Of a stretch of 64,000 nucleotides of DNA, positions 45,435-53,993 are shown one piece after another. Position numbers and translations under genes: made by a program. Numbering within the stretch: the first letter of the stretch is position 1; every line of letters begins with the position of its first letter. The notes below the pieces were generated by a model. The model did not search any database. It was given only the letters and a program-made list of their open reading frames with translations, and was not told where the DNA came from. Origin of the DNA: Avedoeria sp964651245 (lineage in GTDB: Bacteria > Chloroflexota > Anaerolineae > Epilineales > Epilineaceae); the NCBI GenBank assembly GCA_964651245.1, contig CAZYVI010000018.1, positions 36,158 to 100,157 on the forward strand, written 5' to 3'.

Positions 45435-46631
45435 ACGCGCCGCGGCGCCGGCATCTGGCGGTACGCCGCCCACCTCGCCCCGCCGATCCCGCTGCACCTC
45501 CAGCTCTCGCTGGGCGAAGGGGACACGCCGTTCGAGGCGGCGCCCGAGCTGGCCGGCGCCCTCGGCCTCGAGGCGCTGTGGCTCAAGCGCGAGGACCGCA
45601 ACCCGACGGGCTCGCACAAGGACCGCGGCGTGGCCTTCCAGGTCGCGGCCGCCCGCGCTGCCGCCGAACGGGCCGGCCGGCCGATCGAGCGCATCGCCCT
45701 GTCGTCGTCGGGCAACGCGGCCATCGCCGCGGCCGCGTACGGCCGTGCGGCCGGGCTTGCCGTGACCGCCTTCGTGGCGCCCACGACGCCGCCGGGCAAG
45801 CTGCGGCGGCTGCGCGCGGCCGGGGCGATCGTGGTCGAGTCGCCGAACGCGATCCACGACTGCGCCGCGTGGTGCGCCGCGCACAACGTCCCCAACCTCC
45901 GTCCGTCGACCGACGACGCCGCGGTGGAGGGATTCCTGACGCTGGGCTGGGAGCTGGTCGAGGCGCTCGCCGGGACGCACGCCGCGCCGCCCGAGGCGCT
46001 GTTCACGTTCGTGTCGAGCGCGACGTCGCTGGTGGGGATCGGCCGGGCGTTCGAGCGCGCGGGCGAGGTCGTCGCGGCCGTGTCGGCGCTGCCCGCGCTC
46101 CACGCCGTCCAGGGAGCCGGCTGCGCGCCGGTCGCCGGCCCGCTCGACGCGCGCCCGCCGGTCGAGGGCGCGCGCCTCGGGGCCCTGGGCGCGCGCAAGA
46201 CGCGCCGTCTCGGCGAAGCGGTGCGGCACGTGCGACGGGCCGGCGGCCGGGGCTGGTCAATCGGGGACGACGAGGCGGACGCGGCCGACGCCCTCCTCCG
46301 CCGCTACGGCCTGGCCGTCGCCTACGAGGCGGCGGGCGCCGTGGCCGCGGCGGGCCGGGCGGCCGCGGAGGCCGGCGTTCGGCGCGCCATCGTCGTCGTG
46401 ACCGGCGCCGACCGCGACGAGGCCGCCGATCGCCCCGGTCACGCCGAGACCGGCGAACGCCACGACCGCGCCGCGGCCGCTGATCGCCCCGAAAGCGCCG
46501 CGGCCGGTGATCGCCCCGAAAGCGGCGAACACGCCGAAGCTCGCGGCGGGGTCGCCACCGTCGACCACGCCGACCCGTCGGACGGCAAGGGCCGCGCCAT
46601 CGCCGCCGCGGCGATGCGTCCGACGCGATGA
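45435..46631 (+). CDS. Threonine-synthase-like PLP enzyme without a canonical start codon
   Basis: The ~398-residue product is a fold-type II PLP enzyme. WRYAAHL and SLGEGDTPFEAAPEL are the usual threonine-synthase start, the PLP lysine is in EDRNPTGSHKDRGVAF, and SSSGNAAIAAAAYGRAAGL binds the phosphate region. The Gly-rich loop after ~220 reads FVSSATSLVGIG, unlike VGNGGN of threonine synthase, so the substrate may differ. No ATG, GTG or TTG exists in frame between the LysW-like stop (45432) and the conserved WRY (45456). ACG 45435, about 8 nt after a GGAGGAG run, is used here tentatively; ATC 45453 or frameshifting from the LysW-like frame are alternatives. A 27-bp tandem repeat gives an Ala/Asp/Arg/Pro tail. 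The stop overlaps the ATP-grasp start. Confidence 0.7.
   Translation, partial: TRRGAGIWRYAAHLAPPIPLHLQLSLGEGDTPFEAAPELAGALGLEALWLKREDRNPTGSHKDRGVAFQVAAARAAAERAGRPIERIALSSSGNAAIAAAAYGRAAGLAVTAFVAPTTPPGKLRRLRAAGAIVVESPNAIHDCAAWCAAHNVPNLRPSTDDAAVEGFLTLGWELVEALAGTHAAPPEALFTFVSSATSLVGIGRAFERAGEVVAAVSALPALHAVQGAGCAPVAGPLDARPPVEGARLGALGARKTRRLGEAVRHVRRAGGRGWSIGDDEADAADALLRRYGLAVAYEAAGAVAAAGRAAAEAGVRRAIVVVTGADRDEAADRPGHAETGERHDRAAAADRPESAAAGDRPESGEHAEARGGVATVDHADPSDGKGRAIAAAAMRPTR
46470..46523 (+). repeat. 27-bp tandem repeat in the PLP-enzyme tail
   Basis: Two adjacent 27-bp copies (46470-46496 and 46497-46523) differ at one base. They encode AAADRPESA and AAGDRPESG; a degenerate third copy lies at about 46425-46440. 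The repeat keeps the reading frame. Confidence 0.8.
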
Positions 46632-48160
46632 CCGCCGCCAGCGCCGTCGTTCGGACGGCCGCCGACTTCGCCGCGTGGGCGGCCTCGCACGCCCGCGGCG
46701 TGACGTACGCCGGTCCCGACCCGCACTACGGCATCGGCCTCGAAGGCGTGCTGCCCGGCTACGGCATCGTCTGCTTCGACGACACGCCGGCCGCCACGGT
46801 GCTGCGGGGCGCCGGCGTCGCCGTGTTCTGTCCCGGCGCGGAGGAGCCGATCCCGACCGACGTCGCCGCGCCCGGGCGGGAGGACGCCGACGCGCTGCTC
46901 GCCCCCGGCGCCGCCCCCGACCGCGACCCGTCGTCCGAGCCGCGCGGCACGCCCGCCCTCATGGCCCGCGCCGACGTCCGCCGCTGGCTGGCGGCGCGCG
47001 CGGCGGGGCTGGACGGACCGCTGCCGCTGCTCGTGTTCAAGCCGTCCCATCGTCTGGAGGCCCTCAGCGCGGCGGCCGGCTGGCGGCTGCTGGCGGCGCC
47101 GGCGGCGTTGGCGCGCCGGTTCGAAAACAAGGCGGCCTTTCGGGCGCTGGCGGACGAGCTGGGACTCGCCCAGCCGCCCGGCCGGATCGTCGGGCGCGCC
47201 GACATGCGCTACGACGCCCTGGCGGCGGCCCTCGGGCCACGGCTCGTCGTGCAGGCGCCGTACGGCTACGCCGGGATGCAGAGCCACGTCGTCGCCGACG
47301 ACGACGCCCTTGCCGCCGCGCTGGCCGGCTCGCGCAGCCCGACGTGGCGCGTGGCGGCGCTCGTCGACGGGCTGCCGCTGTCGGTCAACGCCTGTGCCAC
47401 GACGCGCGGCGTGGCGGTCGGGGCGCCCTTCCTGCAGCTCACCGGGCTGCCGGCGGTCACGCCGTATCCGTTGGGGTCATGCGGTCAGGACTGGTCGGTG
47501 ATGGGGGCGCTCGACGTCGACGTCGACGGCGTGGCGCACGTCGCGCGGCGCCTCGGCGCGGCGATGGCGGCGGCCGGCTTCCGCGGTGTCTTCGGCGTCG
47601 ATGTGGTCCAGGCGCGCGACGGCCAGCTGCTCGCGATCGAGGTGAACCCGCGCCTCATCGCATCGATCGCCCTCTATACCCAGCTCGAGCTCGCCGACGG
47701 CCGGCTGCCGCTGCTGGCCCGCCACCTCCTGGCGCACCTCGACCCCGACGCCGACCAGGCGCCGCTCGACGCCGGCGCCGGCCCGCTCGCCGGCGGACAG
47801 GTCGTCGCCCACCACGTGGGCGGCGCCCCCTTCCGCGCGGCGCAGGGGGTCGCCGCGGGCTTTTGGCGCGTCCCGTCCGCCCCCCCGCCGCCGCGGCCGG
47901 CGATCCGCCCGGCCGTGCGCATCGACGGGGTCGGCGCGGACGAGGTGCTCGTCCTGCCGCCCGCCCCGGGGCGCGACGTCGCGTTCGGCCAGGCGTACGC
48001 GCGGCTGCAGTTCGCCGGCCGCGGCCCGGCGCGGCCCGACGGCGCCCTCGACGCCGGGGTCGACGCGCTGCTGCGCCGCGTGGCGGAGGTCGTGGGCGTC
48101 GCCGGCGGCGCGAGCGCCGTGCGCGACACCGGCCGCGCCGGCCGGCGCACCGGGCGCTGA
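46628..48160 (+). CDS. ATP-grasp domain protein
   Basis: The 510-residue product is an ATP-grasp enzyme, a class that joins a carboxylate to an amine or thiol through an acyl-phosphate. The N-terminal ~100 residues form the pre-grasp domain. FENKAAFRALADELGLAQPPG, LVVQAPYGYAGMQSHVV and the metal-binding LLAIEVNPRLIASIALYTQLE follow. The last ~130 residues are a separate C-terminal domain. It resembles the biotin-carboxylase/carbamoyl-phosphate-synthase group in general but no specific member. LysX and ArgX, which load LysW, are ATP-grasp enzymes too, and here the ATG overlaps the PLP-enzyme stop (ATGA) two genes after a LysW-like gene. Its true substrate is unknown. Confidence 0.78.
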   Translation: MTAASAVVRTAADFAAWAASHARGVTYAGPDPHYGIGLEGVLPGYGIVCFDDTPAATVLRGAGVAVFCPGAEEPIPTDVAAPGREDADALLAPGAAPDRDPSSEPRGTPALMARADVRRWLAARAAGLDGPLPLLVFKPSHRLEALSAAAGWRLLAAPAALARRFENKAAFRALADELGLAQPPGRIVGRADMRYDALAAALGPRLVVQAPYGYAGMQSHVVADDDALAAALAGSRSPTWRVAALVDGLPLSVNACATTRGVAVGAPFLQLTGLPAVTPYPLGSCGQDWSVMGALDVDVDGVAHVARRLGAAMAAAGFRGVFGVDVVQARDGQLLAIEVNPRLIASIALYTQLELADGRLPLLARHLLAHLDPDADQAPLDAGAGPLAGGQVVAHHVGGAPFRAAQGVAAGFWRVPSAPPPPRPAIRPAVRIDGVGADEVLVLPPAPGRDVAFGQAYARLQFAGRGPARPDGALDAGVDALLRRVAEVVGVAGGASAVRDTGRAGRRTGR

Positions 48161-48166
48161 CCGCGG

Positions 48167-48940
48167 ATGGACGCCGACCACGGCCGGGCGGTCGTCGTGC
48201 TGCCGACGTACAACGAGATCGACAACCTGGCGCCGCTCGTCACCGCCGTGCTGGCGGCGGCGCCGGTCGACGTGGTCGTCGTCGACGACGCCTCGCCCGA
48301 TGGCACCGGCCGCGCGGCCGACGGGCTGGCGGCGGCGCATCCCGGCCGGGTGCACGTCGTCCACCGCCCGGGCAAGCTGGGCCTCGGCACGGCCTACGGC
48401 GCCGGATTCGCCCGGGCGATGGAGCTGGGCGCGACCCTTGTCTGCACGATGGACGCCGACTTCTCGCACGATCCTGCCGTCGTCCCGCAGCTGCTGGCCG
48501 CGACCACGGCGGCCGACCTGGTGATCGGCAGCCGCTACGCGCCCGGCGGCATCGTCGACAGCGACTGGGGCTGGCACCGCCGGCTGCTGAGCTACGGCGC
48601 GAACGCGCTCGCCCACCGCCTGCTGGGCATCACCACCCACGACTGCACGTCGGGCTTCCGCTGCTACCGCGCGCCGCTGCTGGCGGCGGTGCGCTACGGC
48701 GACATCCGGGCCAGCGGCTACAGCTACCTGGTCGAGATGCTCTTCCGCTCGGCGCGCGCCGGCGCGCGGATCGTGGAGGTCCCGATCCGGTTCACCGACC
48801 GGCGCCACGGCGCCTCGAAGATCTCGCGCGCCGAGATCGTCCGCGCCGGTCAGACCGTGCTGCGCCTGGGTTGGCGGCGCTGGCGGTCACGCACGCGCTG
48901 GCGCGCCCGCCGCCCCGCCCCCGACCGCCCGCGGTGGTGA
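48167..48940 (+). CDS. Polyprenol-phosphate mannose synthase-like GT2
   Basis: This 257-residue GT2 enzyme matches dolichol/polyprenol-monophosphate mannose synthases. It begins VVLPTYNEIDNLAPLV and has the DDASPDGTG and MDADFSHDP metal and donor motifs, then VIGSRYAPGG, HDCTSGFRCYR and VEVPIRFTDRRHGASKIS. There are no C-terminal membrane helices, as in the soluble Ppm/DPMS type. It should transfer mannose from GDP-mannose to a lipid phosphate on the inner face of the membrane. Its stop overlaps the next gene (GTGA), a membrane glycosyltransferase that would use such a lipid-linked sugar. Confidence 0.9.
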   Translation: MDADHGRAVVVLPTYNEIDNLAPLVTAVLAAAPVDVVVVDDASPDGTGRAADGLAAAHPGRVHVVHRPGKLGLGTAYGAGFARAMELGATLVCTMDADFSHDPAVVPQLLAATTAADLVIGSRYAPGGIVDSDWGWHRRLLSYGANALAHRLLGITTHDCTSGFRCYRAPLLAAVRYGDIRASGYSYLVEMLFRSARAGARIVEVPIRFTDRRHGASKISRAEIVRAGQTVLRLGWRRWRSRTRWRARRPAPDRPRW

Positions 48941-51900
48941 CGCCGGCGCGGCGCCGCCTGGCGCGGTGGGCGACCTTGCCGCCTGCCGCGCTGCCCGCCG
49001 GTCTGCCCGTCGCGGTCGTTGCCGCGTGGGCCGCGACGCGCAGCACCGGCCGCCTAGCGTGGCCGTTCGCGGCGCTGCTGGCCGCCGCGGCGATCGGCTG
49101 CGCGGCGGCCGCGGGTCGCACCGGCGGCGCGGAGCAACGCCATGGCGCTCGGACCCCGGACGCGCGCCGCCCGGCGCGCCTCGGCGCGTCCGCCGCATGG
49201 CGAACGCCGTCGCAGCGGCCGTGGGACGCGCTGTCCCGCGCCGCGTCCGTCCTGGCGCTCTGGGCGGTCGCCGCCGCGCTCGCCGCCACGCTGTCGCCCA
49301 CCACCGACGCCACCGATAGCGTCGAGTTCCAGATCGTGGCGCGGACGCTGCGGATCGCCCACGCGCCCGGCTACCCGCTCTACACGCTGCTGGGCCACGT
49401 GGCCACGTGGCTGCCGGTGGGCGACGTGGCGTGGCGCATGAACCTCCTGTCGGCGGCGTTCGGCGTCGTTGCCGCTGCGCTGGCGCTCGCGCTGGGCCGT
49501 CGGCTGGCCCGCAATCCGCTGGGCGGGGTGCTGGCGGCCCTGTGGCTGTCGTGGACGCCGCAGCTGTGGTCGCAGGCCGTGATCACCGAGGTCTACACGC
49601 TGCACATGGCGATCGTGCTGGCGATCCTGGTGTGCCTCGCCTGCGTGCCCTTCACCCCGAAGGGCGTCGAGCCGGGCACGCGCTGGCGCGGCGCCGCCCT
49701 GGTCCTGAGCGGCCTGGGGTTCACCCACCACCTGACCACCGTCCTGCTCTACCCGTGCGTGGCGCTCGTGTCGCTGCTGCGCGAGCCGCGCTTGCTGCTG
49801 CGGCCGCGCCGCGTCGCCGCCTGCGCGGCCGCGCTGGCGGCCGGCCTCGTCCCGCTGGCCTACCTGCCGCTGCGGTGGCGCGCCGTCCAAGGCGCAGCGC
49901 TCGACGCGCCGACGTTCCTGGGCTATGTGACCGGTCGCAACTACCCCGGCCTGCTCGATATGGGCCGCGTGGCCGACGAGCCGGCGCGCTGGGTGCTGGC
50001 CGCCCACCAGTTCACCACCGCGTTCGCCCCGGCCGTCCTCGTCGCCGCCGCCATCGGCGTCGTCGCCCTCGCGCGCCGCCGCCACGCGTTCGCGCTCGTG
50101 CTGCCGATCGTCGTCGCCAGCTACGGGGCGTTCTACCTGGGCTACTTCGCCTGGGACGGTTGGGTCGTCCTGCTGCCTGCGCTGGGCGCGACGGCCGTGC
50201 TGGCGGCCGTGGGGACGGCGGCGGTTGCGGGCGACGTTGGTACCTGGCGCCGGCCGGCGACGGCGGCGCTGGCCGCGCTCGTCACGGCCGCCGCGGTCGC
50301 CCGGGCGGGGCCGCAGGTGGATGGGTCGCGCGGCTGGAGCGGGCAGGCGGAGGCCGACGCGGCCCTGGCCCTGCCGATCCCCGCGGGCGCGCGCCTCGTC
50401 GTCGAGCCGGCCGTCGGCGCCGGCTTCCTCTTCGCCCGCCACCTGGCCGGCGTCCGCCCCGACCTCGACGTCGTCTACGCCGACTGGCCCGCCGGTCGCG
50501 CCGCGCTCGACGACCCGGCCGCCTCCGATCGACCCGTCGTCGCCTACGGCGTCCCCCCGCGCGACGCCTGGCGCGACCGCGCCCCGCCGCGGGCGCTGGG
50601 GCCGTTCGTCGTGCTGTCCGACGGTGCCGACGTTCCCGAGCCCGACCGGGCCATCGGTCCCGGCGATGCGGGCGCCGCCGACAACGACCGCGACGCCGGT
50701 GGCGACGCCGGTCGCAACGCCGGCGTCGCGCTCACCGCCGCCCGCGCCGGCGACCCGCCGTGGCGCGACGACGTGCCGGCGGTCCGTGCCGGCGACGGAT
50801 TGCCGATCACCCTCGCCTGGCGCGTCGCCCACCCGCCGGACGACGTCGCCCTGCGCGTGCGCTGGCGCCCGCACGCGGCGCCGGCGGCGACGCCCGCCGA
50901 GCGTGCGCTGCCGCCCGGCGCCGTGGCCGAAGCGCGGCCGCCCGCGCAGTGGCGGTCCGGCGATCGGATTCTCGATCGGCGCGTCGCGCCCACCGACCTC
51001 GACTGGGCGCCGGGACGGTACTCCGTGGAGGTGGGCGTCGACGTCGTGCCGTCGGCCGATGCCGGCGCCGCGGCAGGCGGCCGGACCCGCTGGATCCCCC
51101 TCGGCGACGTCGACCTACGACCCGTCACGACCGACGACCTCGCCCGCGACCCCGCGTTCGCCGACGTCGTCGCGGTGCGCGGCGCGGCGGGTGCCGGCGT
51201 GGCGCTCGTCGGCGTGCGCGCGCCGCTGGGCGCCCGGCCGGGCGCGGCCCTGCGGGTCGACGCGTTCTGGACGGCAGACGCTGCGCCTGCCGCTGGGTCC
51301 GCTGCTGCCGCCACCGTCGCAGCCCTCGACGCCGCGCCCGCCGACGCCGCGCCCGCCGACGGCGCGGCCGCGGACGGCGCGGCCCCAACGTCCTTCGAAG
51401 CCGCGCTGTCCGTCGGCGGCGCGACGTCGGCGGCGCGCCTCGCGTGGGCCGGCAACGTCGCCGCGGGCCCGGCCCGGGCGGCCGCCGATCCGGGCCGCTC
51501 CGCCCGGCCGGTCATCGTCACGCGCCATGTCATCACCCCCACCCTCGACGCCCGCCGCGACCGGCTAGGCCGGGCGGCCGTCGCGGACGCTCGCCTCGTG
51601 TGGCGGGCGCCGACGTTGGCGGCGGACGGCGGCGGTGCGGCGCGGGGCGGGGACGGCGGCACGGCGGCGCACGGGTTCACCCTCCCAGGCATTCCCTGGC
51701 GCGAGGGCACGCCCGGCCTCGACGCGCCGGTGCGCTTCGACGCCGGCGTCCGGCTCGCCGCGTTCGCGCCGCGGTCGCGCCTCGTCCGGCCCGGCGAGTG
51801 GCTTTGGGTGGCCACCGGGTGGGAGGCGGAAGGGGCATCGCGCCCGCGGCTGAAGGCCTTCGTCCAGGTCCTGGACGCCGAGCAGCGCCTGCGGGCGTCG

Positions 51901-52776
51901 AGCGACCGCGAGATCCTCTACGGCGCCCGGCCGACCGATGCCTGGCGCGACGGCGAGCGGGTCGACGATGCCTTCGCCGTCCGCATCCCGCCCGATATGC
52001 CCGCCGGCCCGGCGTGGCTCCAGGTCGGCCTCTACGACAAGTCCGGCGGCCAGCGCCGCACCGTCGTCGTCGACGGACGCGCCGTCGACGACCGGTTCCT
52101 GACCGGCATCTTCGTCCGCCCGCCAGACCCCGCCCGGGGCGACGCGCGCGACGGCGGACGCCGGTCGCGTCCGGAGTCCGACGGCGGCGGCCGGCGCCGC
52201 GTCGACGTCGCCTTCGACGGCGGACCGCGGCTCGTCGGCATGCGCCTCGTCGCGCCGGAGACGGCCGGCGCGGACGGCGCTGCCGCCGACGGCGACGGGT
52301 CATCGCCAGCGCTCACGCTCGCGCTCGACTGGCAGGTCGACGCCCCGGCCCACCGCGATTGGACGGTCTTCGTGCACGTGCTGCCCGCCGCGGGCGACGG
52401 CGCGCCGGCCGCGCAGGCGGACGGCATGCCGTTCGGCCCGGCGTTCCCGACCCGCCTCTGGCCCGCCGGCGCCCGCCTCATGAGCGAGCATCGGCTGTCG
52501 GCGGCCGGCGGCTGGCCGGCCGGCGCGGTCGTCGCCCTCGGGCTCTACGACGCCGCGACGGGCGAGCGCGCGCTGCCGTCGGGCGCGCTGGACGGCGGCC
52601 GTGTCGACGTCGACGCCCGCCGCATCGTCGTCCCGCTGGACGGCGTTGCTGGCTCGCCGTCGCCCGGCGCGTCCACCACGACCGGTGCGTTCCCCACGCC
52701 CGGCGCGTCCACCACGCCCGCACTCCCTGCTGCGACCGCCATGCCCGTCGTGCCCGCCACGCCCAGCGCGCCGTAG
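48937..52776 (+). CDS. DUF2723 (TMEM260-like) membrane glycosyltransferase with large C-terminal domain
   Basis: The 1279-residue product begins with several transmembrane helices and the DUF2723 signature TDSVEFQIVARTLRIAHAPGYPLYTLLGH, where the Asp/Glu pair fits the active site of GT-C enzymes. About twelve hydrophobic segments extend to residue ~450. The animal member TMEM260 is a protein O-mannosyltransferase. The remaining ~800 residues are beta-rich extracellular domains interrupted by Ala/Asp-rich low-complexity inserts, ending in a Pro/Ser/Thr tail. Start GTG 48937 overlaps the stop of the lipid-mannose synthase, a coherent donor/transferase pair. Its last 232 bp overlap the 3' end of the convergent GT4 gene. 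Confidence 0.87.
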   Translation: MTPARRRLARWATLPPAALPAGLPVAVVAAWAATRSTGRLAWPFAALLAAAAIGCAAAAGRTGGAEQRHGARTPDARRPARLGASAAWRTPSQRPWDALSRAASVLALWAVAAALAATLSPTTDATDSVEFQIVARTLRIAHAPGYPLYTLLGHVATWLPVGDVAWRMNLLSAAFGVVAAALALALGRRLARNPLGGVLAALWLSWTPQLWSQAVITEVYTLHMAIVLAILVCLACVPFTPKGVEPGTRWRGAALVLSGLGFTHHLTTVLLYPCVALVSLLREPRLLLRPRRVAACAAALAAGLVPLAYLPLRWRAVQGAALDAPTFLGYVTGRNYPGLLDMGRVADEPARWVLAAHQFTTAFAPAVLVAAAIGVVALARRRHAFALVLPIVVASYGAFYLGYFAWDGWVVLLPALGATAVLAAVGTAAVAGDVGTWRRPATAALAALVTAAAVARAGPQVDGSRGWSGQAEADAALALPIPAGARLVVEPAVGAGFLFARHLAGVRPDLDVVYADWPAGRAALDDPAASDRPVVAYGVPPRDAWRDRAPPRALGPFVVLSDGADVPEPDRAIGPGDAGAADNDRDAGGDAGRNAGVALTAARAGDPPWRDDVPAVRAGDGLPITLAWRVAHPPDDVALRVRWRPHAAPAATPAERALPPGAVAEARPPAQWRSGDRILDRRVAPTDLDWAPGRYSVEVGVDVVPSADAGAAAGGRTRWIPLGDVDLRPVTTDDLARDPAFADVVAVRGAAGAGVALVGVRAPLGARPGAALRVDAFWTADAAPAAGSAAAATVAALDAAPADAAPADGAAADGAAPTSFEAALSVGGATSAARLAWAGNVAAGPARAAADPGRSARPVIVTRHVITPTLDARRDRLGRAAVADARLVWRAPTLAADGGGAARGGDGGTAAHGFTLPGIPWREGTPGLDAPVRFDAGVRLAAFAPRSRLVRPGEWLWVATGWEAEGASRPRLKAFVQVLDAEQRLRASSDREILYGARPTDAWRDGERVDDAFAVRIPPDMPAGPAWLQVGLYDKSGGQRRTVVVDGRAVDDRFLTGIFVRPPDPARGDARDGGRRSRPESDGGGRRRVDVAFDGGPRLVGMRLVAPETAGADGAAADGDGSSPALTLALDWQVDAPAHRDWTVFVHVLPAAGDGAPAAQADGMPFGPAFPTRLWPAGARLMSEHRLSAAGGWPAGAVVALGLYDAATGERALPSGALDGGRVDVDARRIVVPLDGVAGSPSPGASTTTGAFPTPGASTTPALPAATAMPVVPATPSAP

Positions 52777-53993
52777 ACGGCCGCCACGTCCCGGGCCATC
52801 GCGTCGAACGAGCGCGCACGGGCGAACCACGCCGGCCCGGCCGCCTGCAGCCGCTCGAGCGCCGGCCGATCGGCCCACAGCGCGACGATGGCCGCCGCGA
52901 ACGCCGCGTCGTCGCCCGGCGGCACGAGTCGCGCGCAGCGACCGTCGTCCGTCAACGTCCGCAGGGCGGGCAGGTCGCTGGCCACCGGCACGACGCCCGC
53001 GGCCAGCGCCTCGAGGATGGCCAGGCTCGACCACTCGCGACGGCTGGCGTGGAGGAGGATGTCGACGCCTCCGAGCCAGGCCGCCAGCGCCCGCGATTTC
53101 GTGTAGCCATGAAAGACTACACGCCCGGCCAGGCCGGGCATCGAGCCCACAAGGGCGCGCAGCCGCGCGCCAAGCCCGCCGGGCGCGCCCACGACGTGCA
53201 GCCGGGCGCCGGGGAGCGCATCGGCTGCACGGGCGAAGGCCAACAGGGCGGTGAGGGGGTCCTTGACCGCGTCGAGCCGGCCGACGATCGCCACGACCGG
53301 GCCGCTGCCCGCCGCGGCGGGTGCGTCACCGTCGGGCCGCGGCTGGGGCAGCGGACCGGCGACCGGATCGACGCGCGAGCGGTGCGGCCGCACCGACGTC
53401 TCGATGACCGTGGCCACCTGCGACGGGCGCAGCCAGCCCGTGGCAAGCCACGGCGCCGCCTGGTCGGCGTGGGTGAACAGGACGCGGTCGGTGCGGCGGA
53501 CGGCGTAGCGTTGCAGGGCGCGGGTGAGGCCGTCGGCGGCGGGCTGCGCGCCGTGGAAGTGCAGCACGACGCGCGCGTCCGCGCGCCGCGCCGCGGCGAC
53601 GAGCAGCGCCGTATTCAGGTCGATGCCGAGCCCAAACACGTGCACGACGTCGGGCCGCCAGCGCGCGACCGATGCGGCCAACTCCCACGCCGGCTCCCAG
53701 TACGCCGGCCCGTGGCGCGGCGCGCGGCGATGCACCCACCGGGCCGCCGCACGCCGCAGCGGCCCGGCGCCGACGAAGCGGTGCTCGACGCCGCGCCAGC
53801 GCGCCGTGGCCCGGCCGGCGGCCAGGTGGAATCCGACGACGTCGAACCCCCGCCGCGCCAGCCCCGGCGCCAGCTCGGCCACGGTCGGGAACCGCCGCAG
53901 GGCCGTCGCCGGGTCGCCGCTGCGGCCCGCCACGTAGTACGGCACGACGAGCGCCACGCGGCGGAGGCCGGCCACCGGCACGGGCCGCGTCAT
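52545..53993 (-). CDS. GT4 glycosyltransferase with overlapping 3' tail
   Basis: The 482-residue product is a GT-B family 4 enzyme. LRRVALVVPYYVAGRSGDPA opens it, with HFHGAQPAADGLTRALQRYA, VVAIVGRLDAVKDPLTALLA and the donor loop HASRREWSSLAILEALAAGVVPVA. The fold ends at about residue 415 (FDAMARDVAAVYGALG). The last ~65-75 residues are Ala/Gly/Ser/Pro/Thr-rich and lie antisense to the end of the DUF2723 gene, so they may be spurious or a recent extension. The start ATG 53993 overlaps the stop of the HPr-kinase-like gene. The sugar and acceptor are unknown. Confidence 0.85.
   Translation of the reverse strand: MTRPVPVAGLRRVALVVPYYVAGRSGDPATALRRFPTVAELAPGLARRGFDVVGFHLAAGRATARWRGVEHRFVGAGPLRRAAARWVHRRAPRHGPAYWEPAWELAASVARWRPDVVHVFGLGIDLNTALLVAAARRADARVVLHFHGAQPAADGLTRALQRYAVRRTDRVLFTHADQAAPWLATGWLRPSQVATVIETSVRPHRSRVDPVAGPLPQPRPDGDAPAAAGSGPVVAIVGRLDAVKDPLTALLAFARAADALPGARLHVVGAPGGLGARLRALVGSMPGLAGRVVFHGYTKSRALAAWLGGVDILLHASRREWSSLAILEALAAGVVPVASDLPALRTLTDDGRCARLVPPGDDAAFAAAIVALWADRPALERLQAAGPAWFARARSFDAMARDVAAVYGALGVAGTTGMAVAAGSAGVVDAPGVGNAPVVVDAPGDGEPATPSSGTTMRRASTSTRPPSSAPDGSARSPVAAS
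52661..52716. repeat. Direct repeat in the overlapping 3' ends
   Basis: Two identical 20-bp copies (52661-52680 and 52697-52716) recur at a 36-bp period. They encode PGAST-type residues on the plus strand and are within the tail of the GT4 gene on the minus strand. Confidence 0.8.
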
